Shown: positions 1 through 8,713 of the stretch, piece after piece
Position numbering within the stretch: position 1 is the first letter of the stretch
Layout: each line of letters opens with the position of its first letter
DNA from: Verrucomicrobiaceae bacterium
Lineage (GTDB): Bacteria > Verrucomicrobiota > Verrucomicrobiia > Verrucomicrobiales > Akkermansiaceae
Length of the DNA: 64,000 nucleotides
NCBI GenBank assembly: GCA_027491155.1
Contig: JAIXWR010000042.1
Location: forward strand, 310,001 to 374,000
Direction: 5' to 3'
The notes under the pieces: generated by a model
Databases searched by the model: none
Told to the model about the DNA's origin: nothing
What the model saw: the letters and a program-made list of their open reading frames with translations, nothing else
Program-made: the position numbers and the translations under genes

Positions 1-46
1 GGCCGTTGGAACTCACCGCCCGCAACCGCAGCCAAAGCTGCGTCAT
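1..46 (-). CDS. start of an unidentified gene (partial, runs off the window)
   Basis: On the minus strand an ATG at 46-44 opens a frame (MTQLWLRLRAVSS...) that continues off the left edge. A purine-rich TGGAG lies about 8 nt upstream, so this ATG is preferred over another in-frame ATG at 61-59. It follows the stop of the coiled-coil membrane protein by about 30 nt on the same strand, so it is probably the third gene of that operon. Too little is visible to name it. Confidence 0.3.
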   Translation of the reverse strand, partial: MTQLWLRLRAVSSNG

Positions 47-76
47 GCCGCAGCACTCCATGTTCACTGCACCCGT

Positions 77-907
77 TCACTGGCCCACTTTCAGCGGGGC
101 GGCGGCGGCGAGTTCCTCGGGGATGTCGGAGGGCGAGGTGTCGAACTCCAGGCTGCTGAGCCAGTCGCGGGTGCGGTCGAGCTGGGTCGCGGCACCGTCG
201 ATCTCGTGCGACAGCGCCCCGGCGTCGCGGCTGGCGAGGTGGTCGGCGCGGAACAGCTTCACCAGCTCGGCGATGCGTTCCTGCTCGGAGCCGGTCAGCT
301 CGCGGCTCTCGTCGGCGCCGCGGCGCTTTTCAAGGCGTGCCTTCAGCGATTCGAGCCGCGATTTCAGCGACTCGGCGAGGCTCGCCTTGGCGACGGGGTC
401 GATGCCGGAAAGCTCCTGCTCCATCGCGGCGATCTTGCGTTCCAGATCGGCGGGGTCCTCGGACTCGATGAAGCGGTCGAGCATTTCCCCGGTGTGGAGC
501 AGGCGCAGGAAGGTCCACGCCAGATTGGAGAGGCGCTCGTTGCGCTGGCGCACCACCTCGGCATTGAGCCGGTGATCGCGGCGGAACTCGTGCTGGAGGG
601 ACTCGATTTCCGCGGCGAGGGCGTCGTAGCGGGCCCGGGCCGGAGTACGGAGGGCATCGTAGATCTGGCGGCGCTGGAACAGGAAATCGCGCAGCTTCTT
701 GCCGTCGTCGCCCTGCTGCCGCGCCGCGAGCCAGTTCTTGAACAGCCGCGAGTCCGGCAGGTAGATCCAGCCGAGGGCATAGCCGGCAAGCCCGGCGACC
801 GCGCCGATCCCGCTGAGCGTGGCCAGCCCCGCACCGAGCGTCAGCAGCCCGAGCCACGCGTGGTGGGGGCTTTTGGCGAAGGCTTTCAGTTGGTCGAGGC
901 CGGTCAT
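77..907 (-). CDS. membrane-anchored coiled-coil protein, function unknown
   Basis: Predicted 276 aa. Residues about 17-50 are a glycine/alanine-rich hydrophobic stretch long enough for one or two membrane helices. The rest (about 65-250) is highly charged, rich in Glu, Arg, Ala and Leu with heptad-like spacing, so a long coiled coil in the cytoplasm or periplasm is likely. No catalytic motif is visible and I do not recognise a family. It lies downstream of the OmpA/substrate-binding gene on the same strand and probably shares its transcript. The frame stays open upstream to 997 through the REP-like repeat, but codons there (encoding AKLRYF) come from the repeat itself. ATG at 907 is therefore the conservative start, although no Shine-Dalgarno sequence precedes it. 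Confidence 0.7.
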   Translation of the reverse strand: MTGLDQLKAFAKSPHHAWLGLLTLGAGLATLSGIGAVAGLAGYALGWIYLPDSRLFKNWLAARQQGDDGKKLRDFLFQRRQIYDALRTPARARYDALAAEIESLQHEFRRDHRLNAEVVRQRNERLSNLAWTFLRLLHTGEMLDRFIESEDPADLERKIAAMEQELSGIDPVAKASLAESLKSRLESLKARLEKRRGADESRELTGSEQERIAELVKLFRADHLASRDAGALSHEIDGAATQLDRTRDWLSSLEFDTSPSDIPEELAAAAPLKVGQ

Positions 908-1022
908 GAAGTAGCGCAACTTTGCAAGTTGCGGATCGGGGCGGCAAGACTCGGGTGGAAGGGTGGCATGACGGGCGGGGGCGGCCGCCGGAAGCACGCA
1001 ACTTGCAAAGTTGCGCTACTTC
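908..1022. repeat. REP/BIME-like element: two hairpin units in inverted orientation
   Basis: Two perfectly complementary 26-bp arms at 908-933 and 997-1022 face each other across a 63-bp spacer. Each arm is itself a hairpin with an 8-bp stem (CGCAACTT/AAGTTGCG) and a 3-nt loop, at 915-933 and 997-1015, followed by the same flank (GTAG/CTAC). This is the layout of a bipartite repetitive extragenic palindrome. It fills the gap between two minus-strand genes and overlaps the stop codon of the upstream one by two bases. I saw no second copy in the window. Confidence 0.75.
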
Positions 1023-2688
1023 ACTCCACCGTGAACCACTGCACCTCGACGCGGCGGTTGAGGTCGGAATTCTTGCCGGCGGGTTCTTCCCAGCCGCGGC
1101 CGATGACTTCGAGGCGGTCCTTGGAGATGCCCGGATACTTCTCGATCAAGCGGCGCGACACTTCTTCGGCCCGCTGCTGGGAAAGCTCGGTGGCTTTGAG
1201 CGCCATCTTCTGGACCAGCGCGGGACCGCCCTGCTTGCGGAAGGTTTCCTTCTGCAAGTCGTCGACATGGCCGCGCAGCAGGATCATCGAGCCGGGCGAG
1301 ACGCCGAGCAGGTGGTTGATGTTGGCCAGGAAGTCGTGGTTTTCCTTCTTGGCCATGTCGAGCTGAGCGCTGTTCGGCAGGAAGTAGAAGCGGATGTCGC
1401 GGGTCAGCAGCGGGTCCTGCTCGATCGGCGCCTGGTCGCTGCTGCGGATCGGCTGGATCGAGGCGACCTGCGACGACAGGGTGCCAGTAGCGGCGATGGC
1501 TTCGAGCGCCTTGGTGTCGGCGAAGAAATTCGAGGAAACCGGCGAGGGCTGGAGCTCGCTGCCGTAGGCGAGGTTGGCGGTCTGGAAGACGGAGGCGAAG
1601 GAGCCGGCCTCGTCGATCGCGCCGCGGAAGAAGGCGAGGTTTTCCGGCAGGTTGGAAAGGTGGACCTTCGCGAGTTCCTCGCGGGTGCTGTCGACCGTCC
1701 ATCCGTCGGCCTTGAAGGCATCGGCGATGACTTTCAGATAAGGCTCGGGGTTGGCGCGGACCTTGTCGTTGTGGAGCAGCATGCCTTCGACCAGCTTCTG
1801 AACGATCTCGGGCTTGGCCTGGGCGAAGCCCTTGTTGAAGACGAGGATATCGGCGATGACCAGCAGGTTGCGGTTGTCGACAAGCTGGCGGGCGGCGCCT
1901 TCGGAGGCTTGGACGACCTCGGTGGTCTTGGGTGCCCAGGTCACGCAGCCGTCGAGCTGGCGGCCGCCGCTTTTCAAGTCGGCCAGAAAGGCATCGCCGG
2001 CGTCCCAGGCGTCCTCGACGAAGACGAGGTTGACCGCCTCCGGGTCGCGCGGGAGTTCCGGTCCGTCGAGGCGCTTGACCGGCAGGCCGGCTTCCTGGGC
2101 GAGGTAGCGGAGGAAGAACTCCGCCTCGCTGAAGGGCTGGGTGACGAGGGTGCGGCCCTTGAGGTCGTTGACCCGCTTGATGTCCTTTCGGACGATGATG
2201 CCGTCGGCCCCGCGCGACCAGGCGACCTGGGCGGGCACGACGCACTGCCACTGGCGGCCGTAGTTCGAGAGCACGTCGACGGTGGTGGCGGAAGCGGCGA
2301 TCTTGCCGTCCTGGAGATCGGCCCAGGAGTCCTCATCGCTGAGGGTGATCTTCAGCTTGAAGCCGCCGTTCTTCGTGAACCACGAGTTCTCGTTCGGTTC
2401 GAGGCCGCCGTTGGCGACGATGAGGCCGGCGTAGCCCGCGTATTCGGAGAGGTTGATGACGACGGTGTTGTCCTGCGGCGTGTAGGGCCGCGGGGAGGGC
2501 AGGCGCGGGGCCTTGCCCGGGGCGATGAAGTCGAAGGCGGCGGTGGCATCCTCTTCCGTGCCGCCTTGCTCCGCCGCGACCGGACCGCCGCGGCCGGCAT
2601 CGCCTTTCTTGCCCGCCATCCGCATCACGGCGAATCCCGCGAGCAGCAGGACCACCAGGGTGAACACGATTTTTCCAAGCTTCGTCAT
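1021..2688 (-). CDS. ABC-type substrate-binding protein fused to an OmpA C-terminal domain
   Basis: Predicted 555 aa. Residues 6-23 form an N-terminal hydrophobic anchor. About residues 60-350 resemble periplasmic substrate-binding proteins of the phosphate/NitT-TauT type, with stretches such as GIIVRKDIKRVNDLKGRTLV. The last ~135 residues are an OmpA-like peptidoglycan-binding domain: LRGHVDD, a helix with LSQQRAEEVSRRL, then VIGRGWEEP and the closing NRRVEVQW. The start at 2688 (MTKLGKIVFT) gives the anchor at the N-terminus; the open frame extends upstream to 2796 without signal-like sequence. Proteins of this fusion type are usually annotated as phosphate ABC substrate-binding/OmpA family. 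No ABC permease or ATPase is adjacent, so a sensing or envelope-tethering role is as likely as transport. It heads a minus-strand operon with the coiled-coil protein. Confidence 0.8.
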   Translation of the reverse strand: MTKLGKIVFTLVVLLLAGFAVMRMAGKKGDAGRGGPVAAEQGGTEEDATAAFDFIAPGKAPRLPSPRPYTPQDNTVVINLSEYAGYAGLIVANGGLEPNENSWFTKNGGFKLKITLSDEDSWADLQDGKIAASATTVDVLSNYGRQWQCVVPAQVAWSRGADGIIVRKDIKRVNDLKGRTLVTQPFSEAEFFLRYLAQEAGLPVKRLDGPELPRDPEAVNLVFVEDAWDAGDAFLADLKSGGRQLDGCVTWAPKTTEVVQASEGAARQLVDNRNLLVIADILVFNKGFAQAKPEIVQKLVEGMLLHNDKVRANPEPYLKVIADAFKADGWTVDSTREELAKVHLSNLPENLAFFRGAIDEAGSFASVFQTANLAYGSELQPSPVSSNFFADTKALEAIAATGTLSSQVASIQPIRSSDQAPIEQDPLLTRDIRFYFLPNSAQLDMAKKENHDFLANINHLLGVSPGSMILLRGHVDDLQKETFRKQGGPALVQKMALKATELSQQRAEEVSRRLIEKYPGISKDRLEVIGRGWEEPAGKNSDLNRRVEVQWFTVE

Positions 2689-2807
2689 GATGCCGCGGAC
2701 GATGCACCGCCGCCGCGGCTTCCGGCGATGGGAAAATGCGGCGGCTTGTGGATCGCCCGCTCCGCTGAAAGACCTGGCCCGGCAACCGCGTCCCACAAGG
2801 CGACCCG

Positions 2808-5564
2808 ATGCGTTTTCCCGTCCTTCTACCGCTGCTGCTGCTTTCCTTCGCCTCCGCGGAGGAGAAGCACTGGGCCTTCGCGCCGCCGGTGAAAGCCGCG
2901 ACGACCGGTCATCCGGTGGACGCCCTGCTGGAAAAGGCCTGGGCCGAAATGAAGCTCGCGCCGGCCGGCCCGGCCGCCCCGCGGCAGTGGCTGGAGCGCG
3001 CGGCCTTCACCCTGACCGGCCTGCCGCCGTCGGACGAACAGCTCCGGCGGATCGAGGCCAACCCCGACGAGGCGACGTGGAAGGCGCTGGTCGACGAGCT
3101 GCTGGCCAGCCCGGCCTACGGCGAGCGCTGGGCGCGGCACTGGATGGATGTCGCCCGCTATGCCGACACCCGCGGCTACCACTTCGACCAGGACAACCGC
3201 TACCCCTTCGCCTACACCTACCGCGACTGGTTGATCCGCGCCTTCAACGAGGACCTGCCCTACGACCGCTTCGTGAAGTTCCAGGTCGCGGCCGACCACC
3301 TGGTGGACCGGCCGGATCATCCGGATCTCTCGGCGCTCGGATTCCTGACCGTCGGCCTGCGCGGCGGGCCGGTGGAAACGATCGACGACCGGGTGGACGT
3401 CGTGACCCGCGGCTTCCTTTCCAGCACGGTCTCCTGCGCCCGCTGCCACGATCACAAGACGGACCCGATCAGCACCAAGGACTACTATTCGCTCTACTCG
3501 ATCTTCGAGCACACCGACGAGCCGGAGGACAAGCCGGTGATCGGCAAGCCGGCCGACGAGGCGGCGTTCCAGGCCTATCAGGCCGAGGTGGCGAAGCTGG
3601 AGGAGGCCGACCGCGCGGTGCGCCAGCAACTGGTCGATCACCTGCGCTCGAAGGAAGCGCTGCCGAACTACCTCGAACTCGCCTGGCGGGCGCGCAAGGA
3701 GAACTGGGACCACCGGAAGGCCACCGCCGAAGGCTTCAAGCGCGGCAAGCTGCGGCCGAACGCCCTGATGCGCTGGAAGGATTTCCTCGGCGAGCATGCC
3801 GGAGCCGAACGCCTGAAGCGCTGGTTCGCGGAGATGGACGCCGCGGCCGACGATCCCGCCCGCGCCGCGCTTTGCGCCGCTCTGGCCGCGGAATGGACCG
3901 GCGCTCCCGAGGGCGGCGAGCTGGCGCAACTGGCGGCGAAAGGCGGCTGCCCGCTGAGCTACGGCGTCGACCGAGTGGAGCAGTTCATGGACGTCGAGGA
4001 CGGCAACCAGCGCCGCCAGCGCCTGAGCGTGATGAGCAAGTTGATGGCCGAGCATCCCGGCTCGCCGCCGCGGGCGATGAGCCTGCGCGACAAGGCGCAG
4101 TGGGGGAAAGCCGTGGTCTTCGAACGCGGCAATCCGGCAAACCGGGGCGAGGTCTTCGATCGTCACTGGCTTTCGTTCCTAGGCGGCGGGGCCTTCGAGC
4201 CGGGCAAGAGCCCGCGTCTTTCGCTGGCGGAAAAGATCGCCGATCCCGCGAACCCGCTGACCGCCCGGGTGATCGTCAACCGCGTCTGGGCCTGGCATTT
4301 CGGTGCCCCGCTGGCGGACCCGGGAGATTTCGGCCCGCAGACGCCGCGGCCGGAGTTGCTGCCGCTGCTCGATACCCTCGCGGTCGGCTTTCTGGAAAAG
4401 GGCGGCTCGCTGAAGGAGCTGCACCGCGTGCTGCTCACTTCGAAGGCCTTCCGCCTCGCGGCGGACGGGGCGGAGGCGAACGACTCGATCGACGAGGCCA
4501 ACACGGTGTTCTGGAAGTGGAACCGCCGCCGTCTCGATTTCGAATCGATGCGCGACCGCGTGCTGGCCAGCGGCGGCTCGCTCGACACCCGGGGCACCGG
4601 CGGCCGATCGGTCCGGCTGGAAGAACCGTCGTCCGACGCCCGGCGCAGCCTGTATGCCTTCGTCGACCGCTACGCGCTCCCCGGCACCTTCGTCTCCTTC
4701 GATCTGCCGCATCCCGACCACCACAGTGCGAAACGGGTCGAGACCACGGTGCCGCAGCAGGCCCTCTATTTCCTCAACGGACCGCTGGTCCTGCGGCAGG
4801 CGGCGCGCCTCGCCGGCGATCCCGCGTTCAAGGGCCTGCCCGACGACCGGGCGCGGGTCCACTGGATCTACCGCAAGCTCTTCCGGCGGGCTCCCGCGGA
4901 CGAGGAAATCCTGGCCGCGCTCGACTGGATCGGCAGCGCCCTTCCCGCCGACTACGCGCCGCCGCTCGGCGGGCACTGGGAAGTCCTGCACGGGCCGGAT
5001 GAAGGCAAGCCGTCCGCCGCGCTCAGCTCCTTCCCCGTGTTCTCCGGCAACGTGTGGAAGATCACGCAGGACCCGTCCCAGTCGCCGATCCGCTGGTTGA
5101 ACGTCGGCGCGGGCGGCGGCCATGCCTCGGCGCGGCACACGATGGTCCTGCGCTGGCGCTCGCTCGGAGCCGGCCAGGTCCGGATGAGCGGCCGGCTGAC
5201 GCGGACCCAGAAAGGCGGCGACGTCCTCGCGTGGCGGATCGACGGCAAGGGCGCGCCGCTTGCCGGCGAGAGGCTCTCGCCCGAGGCCACGGTGGACATC
5301 GAGGGCAAGTGGACCGACGTGATGCCGGGAGATACGATGGATTTCGTACTTCGCGCCCCCGACGGCGACACCTGCGGCAACGTGAACTGGGAGCTGCGGA
5401 TCGAGGGTCGCGACAGCGAGGCCGGTCCGGTCCGGGAAGTCGGGAATTTCACGCGCCAGTTCCCGACTTCCAACGATCCCGTGCCCGGCGTCGCCGCCGC
5501 CGATCCCTGGGCCGACCTGGTCCAGATGCTCTGGGCCTCCAACGAATTCCACTTCGTCGACTGA
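2808..5564 (+). CDS. DUF1549/DUF1553 (PSCyt2-PSD1) secreted protein
   Basis: Predicted 918 aa with signal peptide (residues 1-17, hydrophobic up to FASAEE). DUF1549 covers roughly 30-240 and includes WARHWMDVARYADTRGY and a heme-type motif CARCH at residues 210-214. DUF1553 spans about 457-690, starting with the typical NPLTARVIVNRVW and DPGDFGPQT. An extra domain of about 150 residues (roughly 720-870) interrupts the end of DUF1553 and looks beta-rich. Such proteins are expanded in planctomycetes and verrucomicrobia and are nearly always paired with a DUF1501 protein, as here (4 nt downstream). Their biochemical role is unproven; a c-type cytochrome-linked function in polysaccharide breakdown has been suggested. 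Family assignment is firm, function is not. Confidence 0.88.
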   Translation: MRFPVLLPLLLLSFASAEEKHWAFAPPVKAATTGHPVDALLEKAWAEMKLAPAGPAAPRQWLERAAFTLTGLPPSDEQLRRIEANPDEATWKALVDELLASPAYGERWARHWMDVARYADTRGYHFDQDNRYPFAYTYRDWLIRAFNEDLPYDRFVKFQVAADHLVDRPDHPDLSALGFLTVGLRGGPVETIDDRVDVVTRGFLSSTVSCARCHDHKTDPISTKDYYSLYSIFEHTDEPEDKPVIGKPADEAAFQAYQAEVAKLEEADRAVRQQLVDHLRSKEALPNYLELAWRARKENWDHRKATAEGFKRGKLRPNALMRWKDFLGEHAGAERLKRWFAEMDAAADDPARAALCAALAAEWTGAPEGGELAQLAAKGGCPLSYGVDRVEQFMDVEDGNQRRQRLSVMSKLMAEHPGSPPRAMSLRDKAQWGKAVVFERGNPANRGEVFDRHWLSFLGGGAFEPGKSPRLSLAEKIADPANPLTARVIVNRVWAWHFGAPLADPGDFGPQTPRPELLPLLDTLAVGFLEKGGSLKELHRVLLTSKAFRLAADGAEANDSIDEANTVFWKWNRRRLDFESMRDRVLASGGSLDTRGTGGRSVRLEEPSSDARRSLYAFVDRYALPGTFVSFDLPHPDHHSAKRVETTVPQQALYFLNGPLVLRQAARLAGDPAFKGLPDDRARVHWIYRKLFRRAPADEEILAALDWIGSALPADYAPPLGGHWEVLHGPDEGKPSAALSSFPVFSGNVWKITQDPSQSPIRWLNVGAGGGHASARHTMVLRWRSLGAGQVRMSGRLTRTQKGGDVLAWRIDGKGAPLAGERLSPEATVDIEGKWTDVMPGDTMDFVLRAPDGDTCGNVNWELRIEGRDSEAGPVREVGNFTRQFPTSNDPVPGVAAADPWADLVQMLWASNEFHFVD

Positions 5565-5568
5565 CGCC

Positions 5569-6984
5569 ATGTCCCACCACCGCATCACCGCCGCCGACAT
5601 CGTCCTCGACCGTCGCGACTTCCTGCAGCGCTGCGGGATGGGCTTCGGCGGGCTCGCGCTCGGCAGCCTGCTTTCCGGAAAGGCCGCCGCGTCCGGCATG
5701 CCCCAGCCGCACTTCGCGCCGAAGGCGAAGCGGGTGGTCCACCTCTTCATGAACGGCGGGCCCTCGCAGGTGGACACCTTCGACCCCAAGCCGAAGCTCC
5801 AGGAATTCCACGGCAAGACGATGCCGCTCGACGGCCTGAAGACCGAGCGCCCGACCGGCGCCGCGCTGCGCTCGCCCTTCAAGTTCGAACGCCACGGCGA
5901 ATGCGGGCTGGAGGTCAGCGAGCTGTTTTCCCACACCGCGAAGCACGCCGACGACCTCTGCGTGATCCGCTCGATGACGGCCGACGTGCCCAACCACGAG
6001 CCCTCGCTGATGCTCATGAATTGCGGCGACGGACGGCTGTCGCGGCCCTCGATGGGATCGTGGATCAGCTACGGCCTCGGCAGCGAGAACGAGAACCTGC
6101 CCGCCTACGTCTCGCTCTGCCCGGGAGGCATGCCGATCAAGCGCGCCGAGAACTGGCGCTCCTCGTTCCTGCCCGGGAATTACCAGGGCACCTACCTCGA
6201 CAGCTCGATCGAGGAGGTCGACCGGATGATCGAGAACCTGCGCAACCCGTCGGCCCGCGAAAGCCGGCAGGCTCGGCAGCTGGAGTTCCTGCGCCGCGTC
6301 AACGAGCGCCACCTCGCCTCGCGCGGCCACGACCCGCAGCTCGAGGCGCGGATCCGCAGCTTCGAGCTGGCCTACCGGATGCAGGGCGAGGCGACCGACG
6401 CCTTCGACGTGAAGAAGGAGCCGCAGCACGTCCGCGACCTCTACGGTCCCGGCGCTTTCGCCCGCCAGTGCCTGATGGCCCGCCGCCTGTTGGAGCGGGG
6501 CGTCCGCTTCATCCAGCTCTGGCACGGCAACGGCCAGCCCTGGGACAGCCACGACGACATCGAGGACCACCGCCGGCTCGCCCGGGAGTGCGATCAGGGG
6601 ATCGGGGCCTTTCTCGCCGACCTCAAGATGCGCGGCCTGCTCGACGAGACGCTGGTCCTCTGGGGCGGGGAATTCGGCCGCACGCCGGCGGTCGAGCTCC
6701 CGCAGGCGGGATCGAACAAGGGCGTGATGAAGGGTCGCGACCACAACCACTACGGCTTCACCGTCTGGATGGCCGGCGGCGGGGTGAAAGGCGGCCACAT
6801 CCACGGCGCGACCGACGAGTTCGGCTACAAGGCGGTCGACAAACCGGTTCACGTCCACGACCTCCACGCGACGATGCTCCACTTGCTCGGCTTCGACCAC
6901 GAGCAGCTCACCTACCGCTACTCCGGCCGCGATTTCCGCCTGACCGACGTCCACGGCAAGGTGATGCACGATATCGTCGCCTGA
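5569..6984 (+). CDS. DUF1501 protein, Tat-exported sulfatase-like fold
   Basis: Predicted 471 aa. Residues 15-35 carry a twin-arginine signal (RRDFLQRCG followed by a glycine/leucine-rich core), so export in folded form is likely. The body shows DUF1501 landmarks: KRVVHLFMNGGPSQVDTFDPK near residue 60, LWGGEFGRTP near 365 and the metal-site-like GRDHNHYGF near 388. The family belongs to the alkaline phosphatase/sulfatase superfamily but lacks the formylglycine motif. Start codon lies 4 nt after the stop of the DUF1549/1553 gene, so both form one operon. Confidence 0.88.
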   Translation: MSHHRITAADIVLDRRDFLQRCGMGFGGLALGSLLSGKAAASGMPQPHFAPKAKRVVHLFMNGGPSQVDTFDPKPKLQEFHGKTMPLDGLKTERPTGAALRSPFKFERHGECGLEVSELFSHTAKHADDLCVIRSMTADVPNHEPSLMLMNCGDGRLSRPSMGSWISYGLGSENENLPAYVSLCPGGMPIKRAENWRSSFLPGNYQGTYLDSSIEEVDRMIENLRNPSARESRQARQLEFLRRVNERHLASRGHDPQLEARIRSFELAYRMQGEATDAFDVKKEPQHVRDLYGPGAFARQCLMARRLLERGVRFIQLWHGNGQPWDSHDDIEDHRRLARECDQGIGAFLADLKMRGLLDETLVLWGGEFGRTPAVELPQAGSNKGVMKGRDHNHYGFTVWMAGGGVKGGHIHGATDEFGYKAVDKPVHVHDLHATMLHLLGFDHEQLTYRYSGRDFRLTDVHGKVMHDIVA

Positions 6985-7009
6985 GGTGCCGGTGATCCGT
7001 CCGGCTTGA

Positions 7010-7029
7010 TATTTCGTTTTGACGAAATA
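7010..7029. promoter_or_regulatory. inverted repeat overlapping the -35 of the TPM gene promoter
   Basis: A perfect 7-bp inverted repeat TATTTCG / CGAAATA with a 6-nt spacer lies at 7010-7016 and 7023-7029. It overlaps the -35 hexamer (7019-7024), the usual position of a repressor operator. It could instead be a short AU-rich hairpin at the end of the upstream transcript, but no T-tract follows. Confidence 0.4.
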
Positions 7030-7047
7030 CCACGGGCTTCCTAGCGT
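7019..7047 (+). promoter_or_regulatory. promoter of the zinc-ribbon TPM gene
   Basis: TTGACG at 7019-7024 and TAGCGT at 7042-7047 are separated by 17 nt. The start codon at 7058 lies only about 10 nt after the -10 box, so the mRNA would be leaderless or nearly so. This agrees with the absence of a Shine-Dalgarno sequence. Confidence 0.55.
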
Positions 7048-7057
7048 AAGCGGGTCC

Positions 7058-7711
7058 ATGAAGTGCCCCCGCTGCGTGCAAGTGATCCACCGTGGGGCGG
7101 GTCTGTGCCCGCACTGCGGATTCGGCATCGCCGAGATGGATGGGAAGCATGGCACGGACAACGTTTCGCTGCGCCGGCTGGCGGATGTCGCGGGCCTGAT
7201 GAAAAGCCGCGAGCGGACCAAGGTGCAGGCGGCGCTGGACGATTTCGCGCGGCGTTTCCCGCAGTTGTTTTTCGCGGTCTACACCGGCTCCGGCAAGGGC
7301 GGCGGCAACCTGCGCCAGTTCGGATTCTGGCTGCTGAACCGCGCGGCCTTCGAGGACGTGCCGGTCGACCGGCCGAACGAGGCGGGCATCCTGCTGGTCA
7401 TCGATGCCGAGACCAAGTCGGCATCGGTCACCTGGGGCTACCTGCTCGATCCCTTCCTGACCGAGGAAGACACCTTTCTCTGCCTCAGCCGGGCCCATGC
7501 CTACTGGCTGGAGGGTCGCTTCGCCGAAGGCACCGTGCGGATGGTCGCGCAGCTCGGGAAGATCCTGGCCAAGCGGGCGGCGCAGGCGCGGCGGGATCCC
7601 GAGCGCTTCGAGCGCAAGGTCGCACCGCCGCCGAAGACCGGCGAGATCGCCCGGCGGATCCGCGAGGGCCACCGGCAGGCGGTCCCGAAAACCACGGAGG
7701 TGATGCCGTGA
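7058..7711 (+). CDS. zinc-ribbon TPM-domain protein
   Basis: Predicted 217 aa from ATG 7058. The first 20 residues hold a CxxC...CxxC zinc ribbon (CPRC and CPHCG). The middle, about residues 45-170, resembles TPM (TLP18.3/Psb32/MOLO-1, formerly DUF477) domains, which are small alpha/beta domains linked to photosystem repair, phosphatase-like activity or membrane-protein complexes. The match is by general pattern (FAVYTGSGKGGGN, GILLVIDAETKSASVTWGY), so it is moderate. The C-terminus is basic and probably disordered. No signal peptide, so cytoplasmic. It overlaps the next gene by 4 nt (GTGA), implying a coupled pair. Confidence 0.65.
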   Translation: MKCPRCVQVIHRGAGLCPHCGFGIAEMDGKHGTDNVSLRRLADVAGLMKSRERTKVQAALDDFARRFPQLFFAVYTGSGKGGGNLRQFGFWLLNRAAFEDVPVDRPNEAGILLVIDAETKSASVTWGYLLDPFLTEEDTFLCLSRAHAYWLEGRFAEGTVRMVAQLGKILAKRAAQARRDPERFERKVAPPPKTGEIARRIREGHRQAVPKTTEVMP

Positions 7712-8709
7712 GGTCCCTCGTCTGGATCCTTGGTGCCGGCCTGGCCGCGGGAGCCGTGGAGCCGCCGATGCCGTCGTGGCGCGACGAAGACCGGAAGGCT
7801 CTGGAAAAGGGCGAGCTGGTGCCCGGGCTTTCTCTTCTGACCGAGGAGATCCCGGTCGAGGTGGAAGAGGACCCGGAAGTGCCCGCGCCCACCGGCGAGG
7901 ACATCGCCACGACCGAGCAGGCCACGCCCGAAGTGGCGGAACGCTATCTGGAAGCCTACTTCGGCGAACGTCCGGCGGATTTCCTGGTCGATCCCCAGAA
8001 CCTGCTCGGCAGCAAGGATGCCCGCGACCGGCAGAACTTCCTGAGATACCACGCGGGGGACTCCGAGATCGACCTGTTCGTTTACCTCTTCGACGGCCAC
8101 CAGGTCATTCCTTCGGAGGTCCGCGAGGAGGAGGTGGTCGAGCGCTTCTTTTCGACCGGCAAGCCGGCGGTGGTCGTTTACTACTACCTCGGCGCTCCGG
8201 AGAAATCCGACATCTACCTGACCCCTTCGCTCAGCGACTCGGTGCCGGCCCCGGAGCAGCGGCGCGCTTTGAATTCATCGGTTGAAGAAGCGATGGAGAA
8301 GCCCGACGCGCTGTCGCAGTTCGAGGCCTTCTGCGTGCAGCTTTCGATCCGCATCTACTGGATGGAGCGCGCGGCCGGGCTGGTGAAGGACACGCCCGCC
8401 GTGCCCGTGGCGAGGCGGGTGGAAGCCCCGGCGGCAAAGCCGGTCGAGTCCGCGGCGCTGATCCGGGCGAAGGAGTGGGGGCAGCGCTACGGGGTGCCCG
8501 GCGGGATCATGGCGGGTGCCGTCCTGATCGTGGCCGGCGGCCTGGCGGTGGCCCGCCGCAGGGCGCGCTACCGCTTCCCGATGTTCGACGTGGCCCCCCG
8601 TCTCGGCGGTTCCCACGCGGCGGGGATCGGTGCGGTGATTTCTTTCGGAAGCACCACGCAGTCTCCCTCCTCGCAGAGGAACGAGGTGCCGGACTACCTC
8701 GGATTCTGA
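7708..8709 (+). CDS. secreted or membrane protein partner of the TPM protein, unknown function
   Basis: Predicted 333 aa from GTG 7708, preceded by GGAGG at 7696-7700 and overlapping the upstream stop by 4 nt. Residues 1-17 form a short hydrophobic signal. A soluble domain (about 70-225) follows, with an acidic, proline-rich linker before it. A single membrane helix lies near residues 265-285 (GGIMAGAVLIVAGGLAVA), followed by an RRRAR stop-transfer and a ~45-residue tail. TPM proteins of the YgcG type have a TPM domain and a membrane helix in one chain. Here the zinc-ribbon TPM protein and an anchored protein are separate, so the two may form a complex. I do not recognise the soluble domain. 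Confidence 0.65.
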   Translation: MRSLVWILGAGLAAGAVEPPMPSWRDEDRKALEKGELVPGLSLLTEEIPVEVEEDPEVPAPTGEDIATTEQATPEVAERYLEAYFGERPADFLVDPQNLLGSKDARDRQNFLRYHAGDSEIDLFVYLFDGHQVIPSEVREEEVVERFFSTGKPAVVVYYYLGAPEKSDIYLTPSLSDSVPAPEQRRALNSSVEEAMEKPDALSQFEAFCVQLSIRIYWMERAAGLVKDTPAVPVARRVEAPAAKPVESAALIRAKEWGQRYGVPGGIMAGAVLIVAGGLAVARRRARYRFPMFDVAPRLGGSHAAGIGAVISFGSTTQSPSSQRNEVPDYLGF

Positions 8710-8713
8710 CGCG

